A stretch of DNA of 64,000 nucleotides from Cellulomonas gilvus ATCC 13127 (GCF_000218545.1 NC_015671.1:1240001-1304000); one strand, 5' to 3'; shown: positions 1 to 8,937, counted from the first letter of the stretch. Translations and numbers: made by a program. Notes: generated from the letters alone by a model not told the origin.

Positions 1-66
1 GAGGACATCATGGAGAAGGTGCGCGACGACGTGCTCGCGCTGGTGCGGCAGGAGGCCGACGCATGA
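1..66 (+). CDS. C-terminal end of probable phosphomannomutase/phosphoglucomutase (partial)
   Basis: Only the last 21 codons and the stop lie in the window. The visible tail (EKVRDDVLALVRQE) is a charged amphipathic helix like the C-termini of actinobacterial ManB-type phosphohexomutases. In many actinobacteria ManB directly precedes a small Trm112-like gene, as here. The stop codon overlaps the next start in an ATGA, so the two are translationally coupled. No catalytic residue is visible, so the identity rests on context and a short tail and is tentative. Confidence 0.45.
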   Translation, partial: EDIMEKVRDDVLALVRQEADA

Positions 67-260
67 CGAACGACGCCGTCCCGTTCGAGCCCTGGGCCCG
101 GGACCTGCTGCGGTGCCCCGTGACCGGCGCGACGCTCCTGGATGCGACGGGGCCGGACGGCGAGCCGTGCCTGGTCTCGACCGACCCGGAGCGGCCCCTG
201 CGCTACCCCGTGCGCGGCGGCATCCCGGTGCTGCTCGCCTCCGAGGCCGTCCCGGCCTGA
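63..260 (+). CDS. Trm112-like small protein
   Basis: A 65-residue protein of the Trm112/YcaR-like family. It has the typical pattern of an N-terminal 'LLRCPVTGATL' segment, a middle 'LRYPVRGGIPVLL' segment and a short end. Family members are small zinc-ribbon-like or degenerate proteins. Some activate methyltransferases, and the role of the actinobacterial ones beside manB is not established. Only one cysteine of the usual first knuckle remains (RCPVTG), so zinc binding looks lost. The ATG overlaps the upstream stop by four bases. In related genomes a sugar-phosphate isomerase (SIS) gene often follows; here a CDF transporter follows instead. Confidence 0.75.
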   Translation: MTNDAVPFEPWARDLLRCPVTGATLLDATGPDGEPCLVSTDPERPLRYPVRGGIPVLLASEAVPA

Positions 261-333
261 GCGCGACCGCGGGCGGTCCCGGCTAGGGTGTCGGCCGGAC
301 TTCTCGACGACCGCTGACCAGGAGGGTGCGACC

Positions 334-1245
334 ATGGCGCACGAGGGTGGGACCAAGGCGATCGTCGCCGCGCTGACGGCGAACCTCGGCATCGCCGTGA
401 CCAAGTTCGTGGCGTACCTGCTCACGCACTCGAGCTCGATGCTCGCCGAGTCGGTGCACTCGCTCGCCGACTCGGGCAACCAGGTGCTGCTGCTCGTCGG
501 CGGCAAGCGCGCCCGCCGCGCGGCGGACGAGGAGCACCCGTTCGGCTACGGCCGCGAGCGGTACCTGTACGCGTTCATCGTCTCGATCGTGCTGTTCTCG
601 CTCGGCGGGCTGTTCGCGCTGTACGAGGCGTGGCACAAGTGGTCCGACCCGCACCCGATCGAGTCCTGGCACTGGGTGCCGATCGTGGTCCTGGTGGTCG
701 CGATCGGGCTCGAGTCGTACTCGTTCCGCACCGCGATCCACGAGTCCAACCAGGTGCGCGGTTCGCAGTCCTGGGTGTCGTTCGTCCGCACCGCCAAGGC
801 CCCGGAGCTGCCCGTGGTGCTGCTCGAGGACCTGGGCGCGCTCGTGGGCCTGGTCCTCGCGCTGCTGGGCGTCTCGCTCACGCTCGTGACCGAGGACGGC
901 CGGTGGGACGCCGCGGGCACCGCGGGCATCGGCGTGCTGCTCGTCCTGATCGCGGTCGTGCTGGCGATGGAGACGCGCTCGCTGCTGCTGGGGGAGTCCG
1001 CCACCAAGGACGCCGTGCAGCGCATCCGTCAGGCGCTCGTCGGCGAGGGTGTCGCGTCGGTCATCCACCTCAAGACGCTGCACCTGGGTCCCGACGAGGT
1101 GCTGGTCGCCGCGAAGATCGAGGTGCCGGCCGCGAGCTCCGCGGCCGACGTCGCCGCCGCGATCGACGCCGCCGAGGCGCGCGTGCGCGCGGCCGTGCCC
1201 ATCGCGCGCGTCATCTACCTCGAGCCCGACCTGCGCACGCCGTGA
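334..1245 (+). CDS. Cation diffusion facilitator family transporter
   Basis: A 303-residue inner-membrane metal/proton antiporter of the CDF family, probably exporting a divalent metal such as zinc. The first metal motif is seen in TM2 as ESVHSLADSGNQ (HxxxD near residue 43). The second, in TM5, reads LLEDLGAL, with acidic residues instead of the usual HxxxD; this resembles the ZnT9-like branch of the family. Five to six hydrophobic segments are followed by a soluble C-terminal ferredoxin-like domain from about residue 225. The ATG at 334 is preceded by GGAGG at 321-325 and is chosen over upstream in-frame codons, which only read into the Trm112 gene. A TAGGGT -10-like hexamer lies at 284-289. 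The metal is not deducible from sequence. Confidence 0.88.
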   Translation: MAHEGGTKAIVAALTANLGIAVTKFVAYLLTHSSSMLAESVHSLADSGNQVLLLVGGKRARRAADEEHPFGYGRERYLYAFIVSIVLFSLGGLFALYEAWHKWSDPHPIESWHWVPIVVLVVAIGLESYSFRTAIHESNQVRGSQSWVSFVRTAKAPELPVVLLEDLGALVGLVLALLGVSLTLVTEDGRWDAAGTAGIGVLLVLIAVVLAMETRSLLLGESATKDAVQRIRQALVGEGVASVIHLKTLHLGPDEVLVAAKIEVPAASSAADVAAAIDAAEARVRAAVPIARVIYLEPDLRTP

Positions 1246-2516
1246 GCCTGTGGGCCGCGGTGCGGCGGGTCCGGACGCGCCGCGCGGCGGCCGTCGTGCT
1301 GGCCGTCGTCGTCCCGCTGGTCGTGTCCGCACCGGCCGTCCCGTCGGGTGCCGCGTCCACGACGCTCGACGACGGCGTGACCGGCCAGGGCGCGGCGGCA
1401 GCGCGCCGCGTCGTCGACGTGGTGGTGACCGGACGCGGTGCGCCCGGCAGCACGCGCACGTTCACGGGCCGCGTCGACGGGGCCGCCACCGGCAGCCCGG
1501 TGGTGGTGCAGCGGCGCACCGAGACCGGGTGGACCGCGGCGGTGCGGGGCACCACGCGGGCACAGGGTGCGTTCGCGCTCGAGGTCCGGACCGCCCGCTT
1601 CGGGAACGCGCAGTACCGCGTGCACGCACCCGCGTGGCGCGGCCTGCCGGCCGTGTCGGGCCGCGTGCGTGACGTCGGCGCGTACGGCGACCTGCGGACC
1701 GCGCTCGCGGGGCCCGTGCGGTGCCTGGGCGCGCAGGCGCTCGACCCCGCGCTCGCGCCCTGCGACAACCCCGCGCTCGACGGGACGGTGACCCCGGACC
1801 CCCGCCGCGCGGGCTGGGACCAGGACAACCAGGGCGCGTACGCGTGCTACACGGCTGACCCCGCGCAGCCGGTCAAGTCGTGCGCGTACGGGTCCCGGGC
1901 GAAGGACGCGCTCCAGGTCGCGGTGGTCGGTGACTCGCACGGCGCGATGCTGCTGCCCGGCGTCAAGGACGTGGCCGCACGCCTGAACTGGCGGGTCCAC
2001 ACGTACGTCGCCCGGGGCTGCGTGCTCGCCGACCCTGGTCCGCGCGAGGACGGCTGCCACGCGCGCCGCTCGGACCTGCTCACGCGGCTCGTCGCGGAGC
2101 GCTACGACGTGGTGATCGTGACGGGGTACCGCAACGCGTCGGCGCGGCCGGAGGCGATGGCGGCCGCGTGGCGTCGGCTGCAGGCGGTCGGTTCGACCGT
2201 CGCCGTCGTCGCGGACAACCCCCGCCTGAGCGAGACGGTGCTGGCCTGCGTCACGTCCGCCCGCACGGTCGCGGCGGCCGAGCGCTGCTCCATGGACCGC
2301 GCCGCCGCGCTGGCCGTCCCCGACGACCTCGTGGTGGCGCAGCGGGCGACGCCGGGGTCGATCCTCGTGGACAGCACGGACCTGCTCTGCGGGCCTGCGC
2401 GGTGCCGGCCGGTCGTCGGGCACGTCATGGCGTACCGGGACCAGCACCACCTGTCCGCGACGTACTCGCGCACGCTCACGCCGTACCGGTTGCAGGCGGT
2501 CGTCGCGGGGCTGTGA
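1242..2516 (+). CDS. Secreted SGNH-hydrolase domain protein
   Basis: A 424-residue protein. Residues 1-40 contain an Arg-rich start and a hydrophobic stretch ending in small residues, consistent with a signal peptide or anchor. A beta-rich region resembling an extracellular Ig-like or binding module follows (about 60-140). The SGNH domain then has GDSHG with Ser near 232 and a distal D-Q-H-H near 400 as the catalytic Asp/His. This domain is normally fused behind an acyltransferase-3 membrane domain (OafA-type), and here it stands alone. It probably removes or transfers acyl groups on cell-envelope polysaccharide; the substrate is unknown. The GTG start overlaps the transporter stop (GTGA), so the genes are coupled. 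Confidence 0.75.
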   Translation: MSLWAAVRRVRTRRAAAVVLAVVVPLVVSAPAVPSGAASTTLDDGVTGQGAAAARRVVDVVVTGRGAPGSTRTFTGRVDGAATGSPVVVQRRTETGWTAAVRGTTRAQGAFALEVRTARFGNAQYRVHAPAWRGLPAVSGRVRDVGAYGDLRTALAGPVRCLGAQALDPALAPCDNPALDGTVTPDPRRAGWDQDNQGAYACYTADPAQPVKSCAYGSRAKDALQVAVVGDSHGAMLLPGVKDVAARLNWRVHTYVARGCVLADPGPREDGCHARRSDLLTRLVAERYDVVIVTGYRNASARPEAMAAAWRRLQAVGSTVAVVADNPRLSETVLACVTSARTVAAAERCSMDRAAALAVPDDLVVAQRATPGSILVDSTDLLCGPARCRPVVGHVMAYRDQHHLSATYSRTLTPYRLQAVVAGL

Positions 2517-2549
2517 CGCCCGGGGTCGGGCGGGCCCCCCGGACGAGGG

Positions 2550-3368
2550 TCAGCGCGCGGGGTCGGGCACGCCGTGGGGGAGCCGGTGCAGCGCCGCGGC
2601 CTCGCGCTCGCGTCGCGCCTCGGCCACCTGCTCGCTGCGCAGCTCGCGCGTGCGGCGCTCGGCGAGCACGGCCGCCAGGAACGACTCGGGGTGCGTCCCC
2701 GCGGGCGGCAGCGGCCGGACGTACCGCCCGACCTCCTGCGTGAGCTGCGTGCCGAGCTCGACCCGGGACGCGTGGTGCAGCCGCGGCGCGCGGGCCAGGA
2801 ACTGCCGCACCGCGAGCGCGAGTCCGTCGGGCAGGCGGGCGACGTCCGCGTGCTGCGCCCACGCGCCGAGCTCGTACGGCATCAGCACGGGCGTCCGGAC
2901 CGTCGTCGCACCGCGCACGCGCACCGCGTACGTGCCGGCGAGGATGTCGCCCACGCGCTTGCCCTGCGGGTGGACCATCGAGCAGATCACCGCGACCGTG
3001 CCGAACGTGACCCACAGCTCGAGCAGGCCCGTGAGCGCCCGGACGAACGCCTGACGGAACGTGATCGGGCCGCCGTCGTCGCGCACCACCCGGATGCCGA
3101 CCGCGAGGCGGCCCAGCGAGCGGCCGCGCGTGAGCGTGTCGACGGCCGTGGGGGCCGCGAGCGTGACGGTCACGACCGTGACGATCACGCCGATGCGGGC
3201 CGCCGCCTCCGACGAGCTCGACGCGACCACGTTGACCAGCAGCACGATCGCCCCGACGAGCAGCGCGACCGAGATGATCAGGTCGATCAGCGCGCCGAGC
3301 AGCCGGGACGCGACCGAGGCGGCCCGGGCGTCGAGCTCGACGCCCTCGCCCGTGATGATCGTGTCCAC
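2550..3368 (-). CDS. RDD family membrane protein
   Basis: A 272-residue membrane protein with an RDD domain in residues 15-160. It has an N-terminal ARAASVASRLLGALID segment, three to four hydrophobic helices, the inner SLGRLAVGIRVVRDDG motif after TM2, and a late GKRVGDILAGT motif. The C-terminal 110 residues are soluble and Arg/Glu-rich. RDD proteins have been linked to ion or solute transport but mostly lack defined roles. GTG 3368 is preceded by GGGAGG. It is divergent from the SpoIIM-like gene. RDD, SpoIIM-like, DUF58 and MoxR genes commonly sit together in actinobacteria, which suggests a shared membrane function. Confidence 0.85.
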   Translation of the reverse strand: MDTIITGEGVELDARAASVASRLLGALIDLIISVALLVGAIVLLVNVVASSSSEAAARIGVIVTVVTVTLAAPTAVDTLTRGRSLGRLAVGIRVVRDDGGPITFRQAFVRALTGLLELWVTFGTVAVICSMVHPQGKRVGDILAGTYAVRVRGATTVRTPVLMPYELGAWAQHADVARLPDGLALAVRQFLARAPRLHHASRVELGTQLTQEVGRYVRPLPPAGTHPESFLAAVLAERRTRELRSEQVAEARREREAAALHRLPHGVPDPAR

Positions 3369-3513
3369 CGTCGCCGTCCTCCCGTCGCGTCGAGCGCGGA
3401 CGCCACCGGCGGTGCGTCCGTGCTCGCGAAGACCCTAACGGCTCGCGCATCCGACGGACGTCGCTCGGGCCGACCTGCCCGGACGGCACGTGCGCAGGTG
3501 GCAGGCTGTGCGC

Positions 3514-4503
3514 ATGGACCTCGACGCCTACCAGGCGGTGCACGAGCCGGCGTGGCAGCGCCTCGACGAGCTGGTGCGGACGCGCCGCCGTACGGGCGCG
3601 CAGGCCGACGAGCTGGTCCGCCTCTACCAGGCGACCGCGACCGACCTGTCCGCGATCCGGTCGGCCGCACCCGACCCGGAGATGGTGACCCGGCTCTCGC
3701 AGCTGGTCGCCCGTGCCCGCGCGGCGATCGCGGGCGCGCACGAGCCGTCGTGGCGCGACGCGCTGAGGTTCGTCGTCGTGACCGTCCCCGCGGTGCTGTA
3801 CCGCCTGCGGTGGTGGACGGTCGCGGTGATGGTCGCGTTCCTGGCGGTGGGCTGCGTCGCGGGGGTGTGGGTCGCGACGAACCCGGACGCGCTCGCCGCC
3901 ATGGGCACGCCGGCCGAGCGCCAGCACTACGTCGACGAGGCGTTCGCGCAGTACTACGACCCGGGCGCCGGGTTCGCCGCGACGGTGTGGACCAACAACG
4001 CGTTCCTCACGGCCGTGTGCATCGCCACCGGGATCTCGGGGTTCGGCCCGCTGTACTTCCTGTACTCGAACGCGGTCGCGGTGGGGAACATCGGCGGCAT
4101 GATGGCGGCGCACGACGCGCTGGACGTGTTCCTGTCGCTCATCGCCCCGCACGGCCTGCTCGAGCTCACGGCCGTGTTCGTCTCGGGGGCCGCCGGGCTC
4201 AAGCTGTTCTGGGCGTGGGTCGCGCCGGGTCCGAGGACGCGCGGGACGGCTCTCGCGCAGGAGGGCCGCGCCCTGTTCACGGCCGCGATCGGGCTCGTGG
4301 GCGTGCTCGCGGTCTCGGGCGTCATCGAGGGGTTCGTCACGGGTTCCGGGCTGCTGTGGTGGGTCAAGATCGCGATCGGCGCGCTGGCGCTCGCGGCGTT
4401 CTGGGCGTACACGATCGTCCTGGGCGGACGTGCGGTCCGCCGGGGCGAGACGGGTGACCTCGACGAGGACCGCGCGGGCTACGCCGTCGCGACCGTGGGC
4501 TGA
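3514..4503 (+). CDS. Stage II sporulation protein M (DUF95) family membrane protein
   Basis: A 329-residue SpoIIM-like protein. It has a soluble helical N-terminus (about 1-95) followed by six to seven hydrophobic helices, with the family-typical WTNNAFLTAVCIATGISGFGP region near residue 155. In Bacillus SpoIIM is part of the engulfment machinery. In non-sporulating actinobacteria the family occurs beside RDD/MoxR/DUF58 genes and its role is unknown. I prefer ATG 3514 because a CAGGCT hexamer (3502-3507) ends six bases before it, a leaderless arrangement; the longer GTG at 3490 has no such signal. It is divergent from the RDD gene. Confidence 0.82.
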   Translation: MDLDAYQAVHEPAWQRLDELVRTRRRTGAQADELVRLYQATATDLSAIRSAAPDPEMVTRLSQLVARARAAIAGAHEPSWRDALRFVVVTVPAVLYRLRWWTVAVMVAFLAVGCVAGVWVATNPDALAAMGTPAERQHYVDEAFAQYYDPGAGFAATVWTNNAFLTAVCIATGISGFGPLYFLYSNAVAVGNIGGMMAAHDALDVFLSLIAPHGLLELTAVFVSGAAGLKLFWAWVAPGPRTRGTALAQEGRALFTAAIGLVGVLAVSGVIEGFVTGSGLLWWVKIAIGALALAAFWAYTIVLGGRAVRRGETGDLDEDRAGYAVATVG

Positions 4504-4546
4504 ACCGCCGGGCGGGTGCCACCGGCGGGCTGCGCCGCCCGGGCGG

Positions 4547-5839
4547 CTAGAGGCGACCGGCCGCCTTGAGCGCGAGGTACGTGTCGGCCAGCTTCGGGGC
4601 CAGGTCGCCCGGCAGCGCGTCGACCACCTCGACACCCTGCTGCCGCAGGCGCATCGCGACCGCGGCGCGCTCGAGCCCCACGCGCTCGGCCGCCGCCGCG
4701 TCGAAGATCGTCGCGGCGTCGTCCCGCGCACGCGCGAGCTCGGGGACCTCGGGGTCCGCGACCGACGCGAGCACCACCTGGTGCCGCTGCGCGAGACCGC
4801 CGACGACGTCGAGCAGACCGTGCTCGACGACCGCGGGCTCGAGCGACGTGAGCAGCACCACGAGCGCGCGCTGCGACATCCGCTGCCGCACCTGCGCGAC
4901 GACGCCGGGCCAGTGGGTCTCGATCAGCTCGGGTGCGACCCCGGCGAGCTGGTCGGCCATGGACGGCATGAGGCGCGGACCCGCCGAACCCACCACGCGG
5001 GCCCGCACGCGCCGGTCGTACGCGAGCAGCTCCACGCGGTCACCCGCGTGGTTCGCGAGCGCCGCGAGCAGCAGCGCTGCCTCGACCGATGCGTCGAGCC
5101 GGGGCTCGTCGAGCACGCGCACGGCCGACGTGCGGCCCGTGTCCAGCACGATCATCACGCGCCGGTCGCGTTCGGGTCGCCACGTGCGCACGACGACGTC
5201 GGCGCGCCGCGCGGAGGCCCGCCAGTCGATCGAGCGCACGTCGTCGCCGATCACGTACTCCCGGAGCGAGTCGAACTCGGTCCCCGCCCCGCGCACCTGG
5301 ACCGCCGCGCGGCCGTCCATCTCGCGCAGCCTCGCCAGCCGGCTCGGCAGGTGGCGCCGCGAGTGGAACGCCGGCAGGACACGCACGCGGCCGCTCACGG
5401 GCACCGACGCCTGCCTCGCGGCCACCTGCAGCGGCCCGTACGAGCGGATGGTCACGCGATCGGCGTGCACGTCCCCGCGTCGCGTCGGGCGCAGCGTGGT
5501 CCGCACGCGCCGTCCCTCGCCCGCCGGGACGTCGACCGTGTGCCGGTCGCGCACCGCGCCGGCCGAGGGTGCCCACGCGTCCCGCACGAGCGCGCGCAGC
5601 CGCCGCCGGCCGACGTTCGAGAGCGTCAGCACGGACTCGACGGACTCCGTGAGGCGCGTCGAGTCCGGCACGGTGCGCTGCACCGCCACCTGGCGCGGTG
5701 ACGCGGCCGCGGCGGCGTCCACCGCGCACACGGTGAGCACCAGCAGCGCCCAGAGCACGACGGTCAGCGGCAGGGGCAGCACCAGCACGACGGGCACGCC
5801 GAGCGCGGCGAGCACGACCGCGCGCCAGGTCAGGGCCAC
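4547..5839 (-). CDS. DUF58 domain-containing protein
   Basis: A 430-residue protein with two N-terminal hydrophobic helices (about 5-45) and a beta-rich region. The DUF58 core follows near residues 195-240 (FDSLREYVIGDDVRSIDWRASAR), then a von Willebrand A-like part with MIVLDTGRTS. DUF58 proteins accompany MoxR ATPases, and the pair is thought to act like a chaperone with a VWA substrate adaptor; here the MIDAS-like site is only partial. Its ATG lies seven bases after the MoxR stop, so both belong to one leftward operon. Substrate and trigger are unknown. Confidence 0.85.
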   Translation of the reverse strand: MALTWRAVVLAALGVPVVLVLPLPLTVVLWALLVLTVCAVDAAAAASPRQVAVQRTVPDSTRLTESVESVLTLSNVGRRRLRALVRDAWAPSAGAVRDRHTVDVPAGEGRRVRTTLRPTRRGDVHADRVTIRSYGPLQVAARQASVPVSGRVRVLPAFHSRRHLPSRLARLREMDGRAAVQVRGAGTEFDSLREYVIGDDVRSIDWRASARRADVVVRTWRPERDRRVMIVLDTGRTSAVRVLDEPRLDASVEAALLLAALANHAGDRVELLAYDRRVRARVVGSAGPRLMPSMADQLAGVAPELIETHWPGVVAQVRQRMSQRALVVLLTSLEPAVVEHGLLDVVGGLAQRHQVVLASVADPEVPELARARDDAATIFDAAAAERVGLERAAVAMRLRQQGVEVVDALPGDLAPKLADTYLALKAAGRL

Positions 5840-5846
5840 GCGCGCC

Positions 5847-7043
5847 TCAGCGGGGGACCGGCACGGACGCGAGGACCGTGTCGAGCACCGACTCCGTGCT
5901 CACGCCCTCGAGCTCGGCCTCGGCGCGCAGCTGCACGCGGTGCCGCAGCGTCGGGTGCGCGAGCGCCTTGACGTCGTCGGGGGTGACGTAGCCGCGGCCC
6001 GAGAGCCAGGCCCACGCGCGCGCGGTGGCCAGCAGCGCGGTCGCACCTCGCGGCGAGACGCCGAGCGAGAGCGACGGCGACTGCCGCGTCGCGCGGCACA
6101 CGTCGACCGCGTACCCGAGCACCTCGCGCGCGACCTGCACCTGGGCGACCTCGGCCCGGGCACGCGCGAGCGTCTCCACGCCCGCGACCGGGCGGATGCC
6201 GGCGGCGACCAGGTCACGCGGGTCGAACCCGGCCGCATGCCGCGCGAGCACCTCGACCTCGTCGTCGCGCTCCGGGACGGGCAGCGTGAGCTTGAGCAGG
6301 AAGCGGTCGAGCTGCGCCTCGGGCAGCGCGTACGTGCCCTCGTACTCCACGGGGTTCTGCGTCGCGATCACCAGGAACGGGTCGGGCAGCGCACGCGGCT
6401 CGCCGTCGACCGACACCTGACGCTCCTCCATCGCCTCGAGCAGCGATGCCTGCGTCTTGGGGGGCGTGCGGTTGATCTCGTCCGCGAGCAGCAGGTTCGT
6501 GAAAACCGGACCCGGCCGGAACGAGAACTCCGCGGTACGCGCGTCGTAGACCAGCGAGCCCGTGACGTCGCCCGGCATGAGGTCGGGCGTGAACTGCACG
6601 CGCTTGGTGGACAGCTCGAGCGCGTGCGCGAGCGACCGCACCAGGAGCGTCTTGGCGACGCCGGGGACTCCCTCCAGCAGCACGTGCCCACGGCACAGCA
6701 GCGCGACGACGAGCCCCGAGACGGCGGCGTCCTGCCCGACGACGGACTTGCCGACCTCGGTGCGCACGGCCGCGAGCGCGAGCCGCAGGTCCTGCGAGGG
6801 CGTGGGCGCGTCCACGGCGGCGGGCTTGGTCACCACGACGGGCGCGACGGGTGCGGGTGCCGCCGCGTGAGTCGGCGGCTCGGGTGCGGCCGTCGGGGCC
6901 GGGGGCTCGGGCGCGTACGCCTGGACCGAGGGCTCGGGTGCGGTCGGGGCAGGGGGAGGCGGTGCGGGCGGGCCGTCGTGCGGTGCCGTCGGCACGGGGC
7001 CGGGTGCCGCCGCGGGGACGGGCGTCGTGGCGTCGTCGGTCAC
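5847..7043 (-). CDS. MoxR-family AAA+ ATPase
   Basis: A 398-residue AAA+ ATPase. The first ~85 residues are a Pro/Ala-rich low-complexity tail, absent from shorter MoxR proteins. The AAA core then shows Walker A (GVPGVAKT), Walker B (LLLADEINR), a sensor-1 region (FLVIATQNP) and the C-terminal lid with SLSLGVSPRG. MoxR proteins are thought to remodel or mature partner complexes containing DUF58/VWA proteins. GTG 7043 is chosen because GTGA overlaps the stop of the DUF4350 gene; the open frame continues upstream but only antisense to that gene. Downstream DUF58 starts after seven bases. Confidence 0.88.
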   Translation of the reverse strand: MTDDATTPVPAAAPGPVPTAPHDGPPAPPPPAPTAPEPSVQAYAPEPPAPTAAPEPPTHAAAPAPVAPVVVTKPAAVDAPTPSQDLRLALAAVRTEVGKSVVGQDAAVSGLVVALLCRGHVLLEGVPGVAKTLLVRSLAHALELSTKRVQFTPDLMPGDVTGSLVYDARTAEFSFRPGPVFTNLLLADEINRTPPKTQASLLEAMEERQVSVDGEPRALPDPFLVIATQNPVEYEGTYALPEAQLDRFLLKLTLPVPERDDEVEVLARHAAGFDPRDLVAAGIRPVAGVETLARARAEVAQVQVAREVLGYAVDVCRATRQSPSLSLGVSPRGATALLATARAWAWLSGRGYVTPDDVKALAHPTLRHRVQLRAEAELEGVSTESVLDTVLASVPVPR

Positions 7044-8269
7044 GTTCGGTGAACCTCGCTCTCCAGGTGGTCCAGGTCGCGGGCCAGCCGTGCCAGCCCG
7101 GCGTCGTCGGTGGGTGGTGGTCCGTACAGCAGCTGCTCGACCGCCGTGCCGGGCCGTCCGCTCGCGCGTGCGACGGCCTCGATCACGGCGGGTGCCGCGG
7201 CCGAGCGCGGGAGCCCGAGCCGGGCCGCGCACCGCGCAGCCGCGGCGGCGCGCAGCGCCGCGGCCGCGTGGCCGTGCGCGCGACCGTGCCGGTAGAGGCG
7301 GCCGCGGCCGCGCGTCGTCTCGCCGCCGCGCACGACGACGGGCAGCCGCTCCGTGACGAGCGGACCCGTGCGGCGGCCCCGCCACACGGCGGCCACGACG
7401 GCGACCAGCAGGAGCTGCAGCATGAGCGGGCCGGTCCAGGGCGGCATGGTCGAGCCGAGCTGCTCGTCGTCGGCGGTGCGCCCGTAGGGGTCGTCCATGG
7501 CCGGCACGTACCAGACCACGTCGGGGTTGCGGCCGAACGTGCTGAGCGCGAGCGAGGCGTTGCCCTCGGCGGCGAGCCCGGAGTTCGTCACCATGGCGGC
7601 GTCCGCGAGCACGTCGACGTGGCGTCCGCCCGCGAGCGTGATGCTGACGTAGGCACCCGCGCGCACGTCGTCGTCGGGGCCCGGGAAGCACGCGACGCCG
7701 TTCGACGGCGCGCGTGCGGACGCCGTCGCGCGCACGGTCCCGGCGGCGGCGGCACGCGTGTCGCGGCAGCGGGCGTCGCGCGTCGTCGGCTCGCCGAACG
7801 AGTACGCGTCCTGCACCTGCACCAGGGTCGAGGCCGCCCACGGCGCGCCGACGACCACGAGGTCGCCGCCCACGTCCTCGAGCGCCTGCATCGTCTCGTC
7901 GGTGAGGCCCGAGTCGCCCAGCACCGCGACGGTGACGCCGGGGCCGTCGGAGGCCAGCACGTCGGCCATGCGGCGCGTGTACTGCACGCGCACGCCGTGG
8001 TCGTCGAGGATCTGCGCGAGCGCACGCGCGCCCAGGGGCTGGGCGTTGTCGGGTGCGAGCGGCACCTGCGACGTGCGGGGCTCGGGCAGCGCCGCGAGCA
8101 GCCCCACGAGCGCGAGCGTGCCGAGGATGGCGAGCGGTGCCCGCGCGCGGCGCCACCGCGAGCGGGCGCGCGTGCGCGCGGTCGTGCCGTCGCCGATCAC
8201 GAACCCGGGCTCACCGACCGGGTGCGCGGGGGCGTCGCCCACCGTCGTGGACCCCGGCGCGCCGCTCAT
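7040..8269 (-). CDS. DUF4350 domain-containing membrane protein
   Basis: A 409-residue protein. A short basic N-terminus leads to a hydrophobic helix near residues 43-62. A soluble domain follows that resembles the DUF4350/GldG-like fold (LGARALAQILDDHGVRVQ, then VAVLGDSGL and LVVVGAP). A second hydrophobic helix lies near 275-295, with a cytoplasmic Arg-rich tail after it. DUF4350 proteins are encoded between DUF4129 and MoxR genes in actinobacteria and have no assigned activity. ATG 8269 overlaps the DUF4129 stop (ATGA), and its own stop overlaps the MoxR GTG, giving tight coupling on both sides. Confidence 0.82.
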   Translation of the reverse strand: MSGAPGSTTVGDAPAHPVGEPGFVIGDGTTARTRARSRWRRARAPLAILGTLALVGLLAALPEPRTSQVPLAPDNAQPLGARALAQILDDHGVRVQYTRRMADVLASDGPGVTVAVLGDSGLTDETMQALEDVGGDLVVVGAPWAASTLVQVQDAYSFGEPTTRDARCRDTRAAAAGTVRATASARAPSNGVACFPGPDDDVRAGAYVSITLAGGRHVDVLADAAMVTNSGLAAEGNASLALSTFGRNPDVVWYVPAMDDPYGRTADDEQLGSTMPPWTGPLMLQLLLVAVVAAVWRGRRTGPLVTERLPVVVRGGETTRGRGRLYRHGRAHGHAAAALRAAAAARCAARLGLPRSAAAPAVIEAVARASGRPGTAVEQLLYGPPPTDDAGLARLARDLDHLESEVHRT

Positions 8270-8937
8270 CGGGGGGCCACCAGCGTGGTCCGCGCGGCGT
8301 CCGCGGTCGGACGCGCGGCGGCGACGTCCGTCACGAGCTGCCGCAGCGCGGCGTCGTCCTGCGGCCCGGCCGCGCGGCCGCCGTACGCGACGTCGTCGAA
8401 CAGGCGCCCGCCCGCGACGAGTCCGCCCGCGACGCCGGGCAGGCGCGCGCCGGCCTCGAGCGTCGCCTCGTGCGCGGTGCGTCCGGGCCGTTCGTCGAGC
8501 ACGGTCCGCTCCTCGAGGTCGCGCACCACCGAGCGGAACCGCTCGATCACCGCGGTGCCCCAGTCGCCCGCAGCGGCGGCGCGGTCGGCCGCGTCCCGCA
8601 TCTGCGCCGCGGTCCGGGCGTCGTCGGCGGACAGCACGCCCCGTCCGGCGGACGCGCGGCCCGAGCGCACGGGACCCGCGACCCACCAGGCGATCAGCAC
8701 GACCAGCACGACGGCCACGACGATCACGAGCCATGACGTGCCCCCGCCGACCTGCACGTCCTGGAGCTTGTTCAGCTGTTCGAGCACCCAGTCCAGCAGC
8801 TGCTGCAGCAGCGAGCGCTGACGGTGGTACTCGGGCCGGGCGAGCTCGTCGACCGCCCACTGCCGGGCCGTGGGCCCGTCGGGTGTCAGGGGCGGCCCGT
8901 CGGTGCCGGCACGCACGAGCAGCGCGGGGACGTTCAC
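8266..8937 (-). CDS. DUF4129 domain-containing membrane protein
   Basis: A 223-residue protein. The N-terminal part holds the extracytoplasmic helix typical of DUF4129 proteins (ARPEYHRQRSLLQQLLDWVL). One strong transmembrane helix follows near residues 68-88. A cytoplasmic helical domain then has the family pattern of an RF-R--V-DLEER run around residues 135-150. DUF4129 is often fused to transglutaminase-like domains; here it is free-standing. GTG 8937 overlaps the upstream stop by four bases (GTGA) and the C-terminus overlaps the DUF4350 start. Function unknown; a structural role in the MoxR cluster is an inference from position. Confidence 0.82.
   Translation of the reverse strand: MNVPALLVRAGTDGPPLTPDGPTARQWAVDELARPEYHRQRSLLQQLLDWVLEQLNKLQDVQVGGGTSWLVIVVAVVLVVLIAWWVAGPVRSGRASAGRGVLSADDARTAAQMRDAADRAAAAGDWGTAVIERFRSVVRDLEERTVLDERPGRTAHEATLEAGARLPGVAGGLVAGGRLFDDVAYGGRAAGPQDDAALRQLVTDVAAARPTADAARTTLVAPR

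Noticed and set aside
2476-4731. Very long minus-strand frame across the RDD, SpoIIM-like and DUF58 genes
   Set aside because: In GC-rich DNA, frames opposite real genes stay open. This one has no domain and is an Arg/His-rich shadow.
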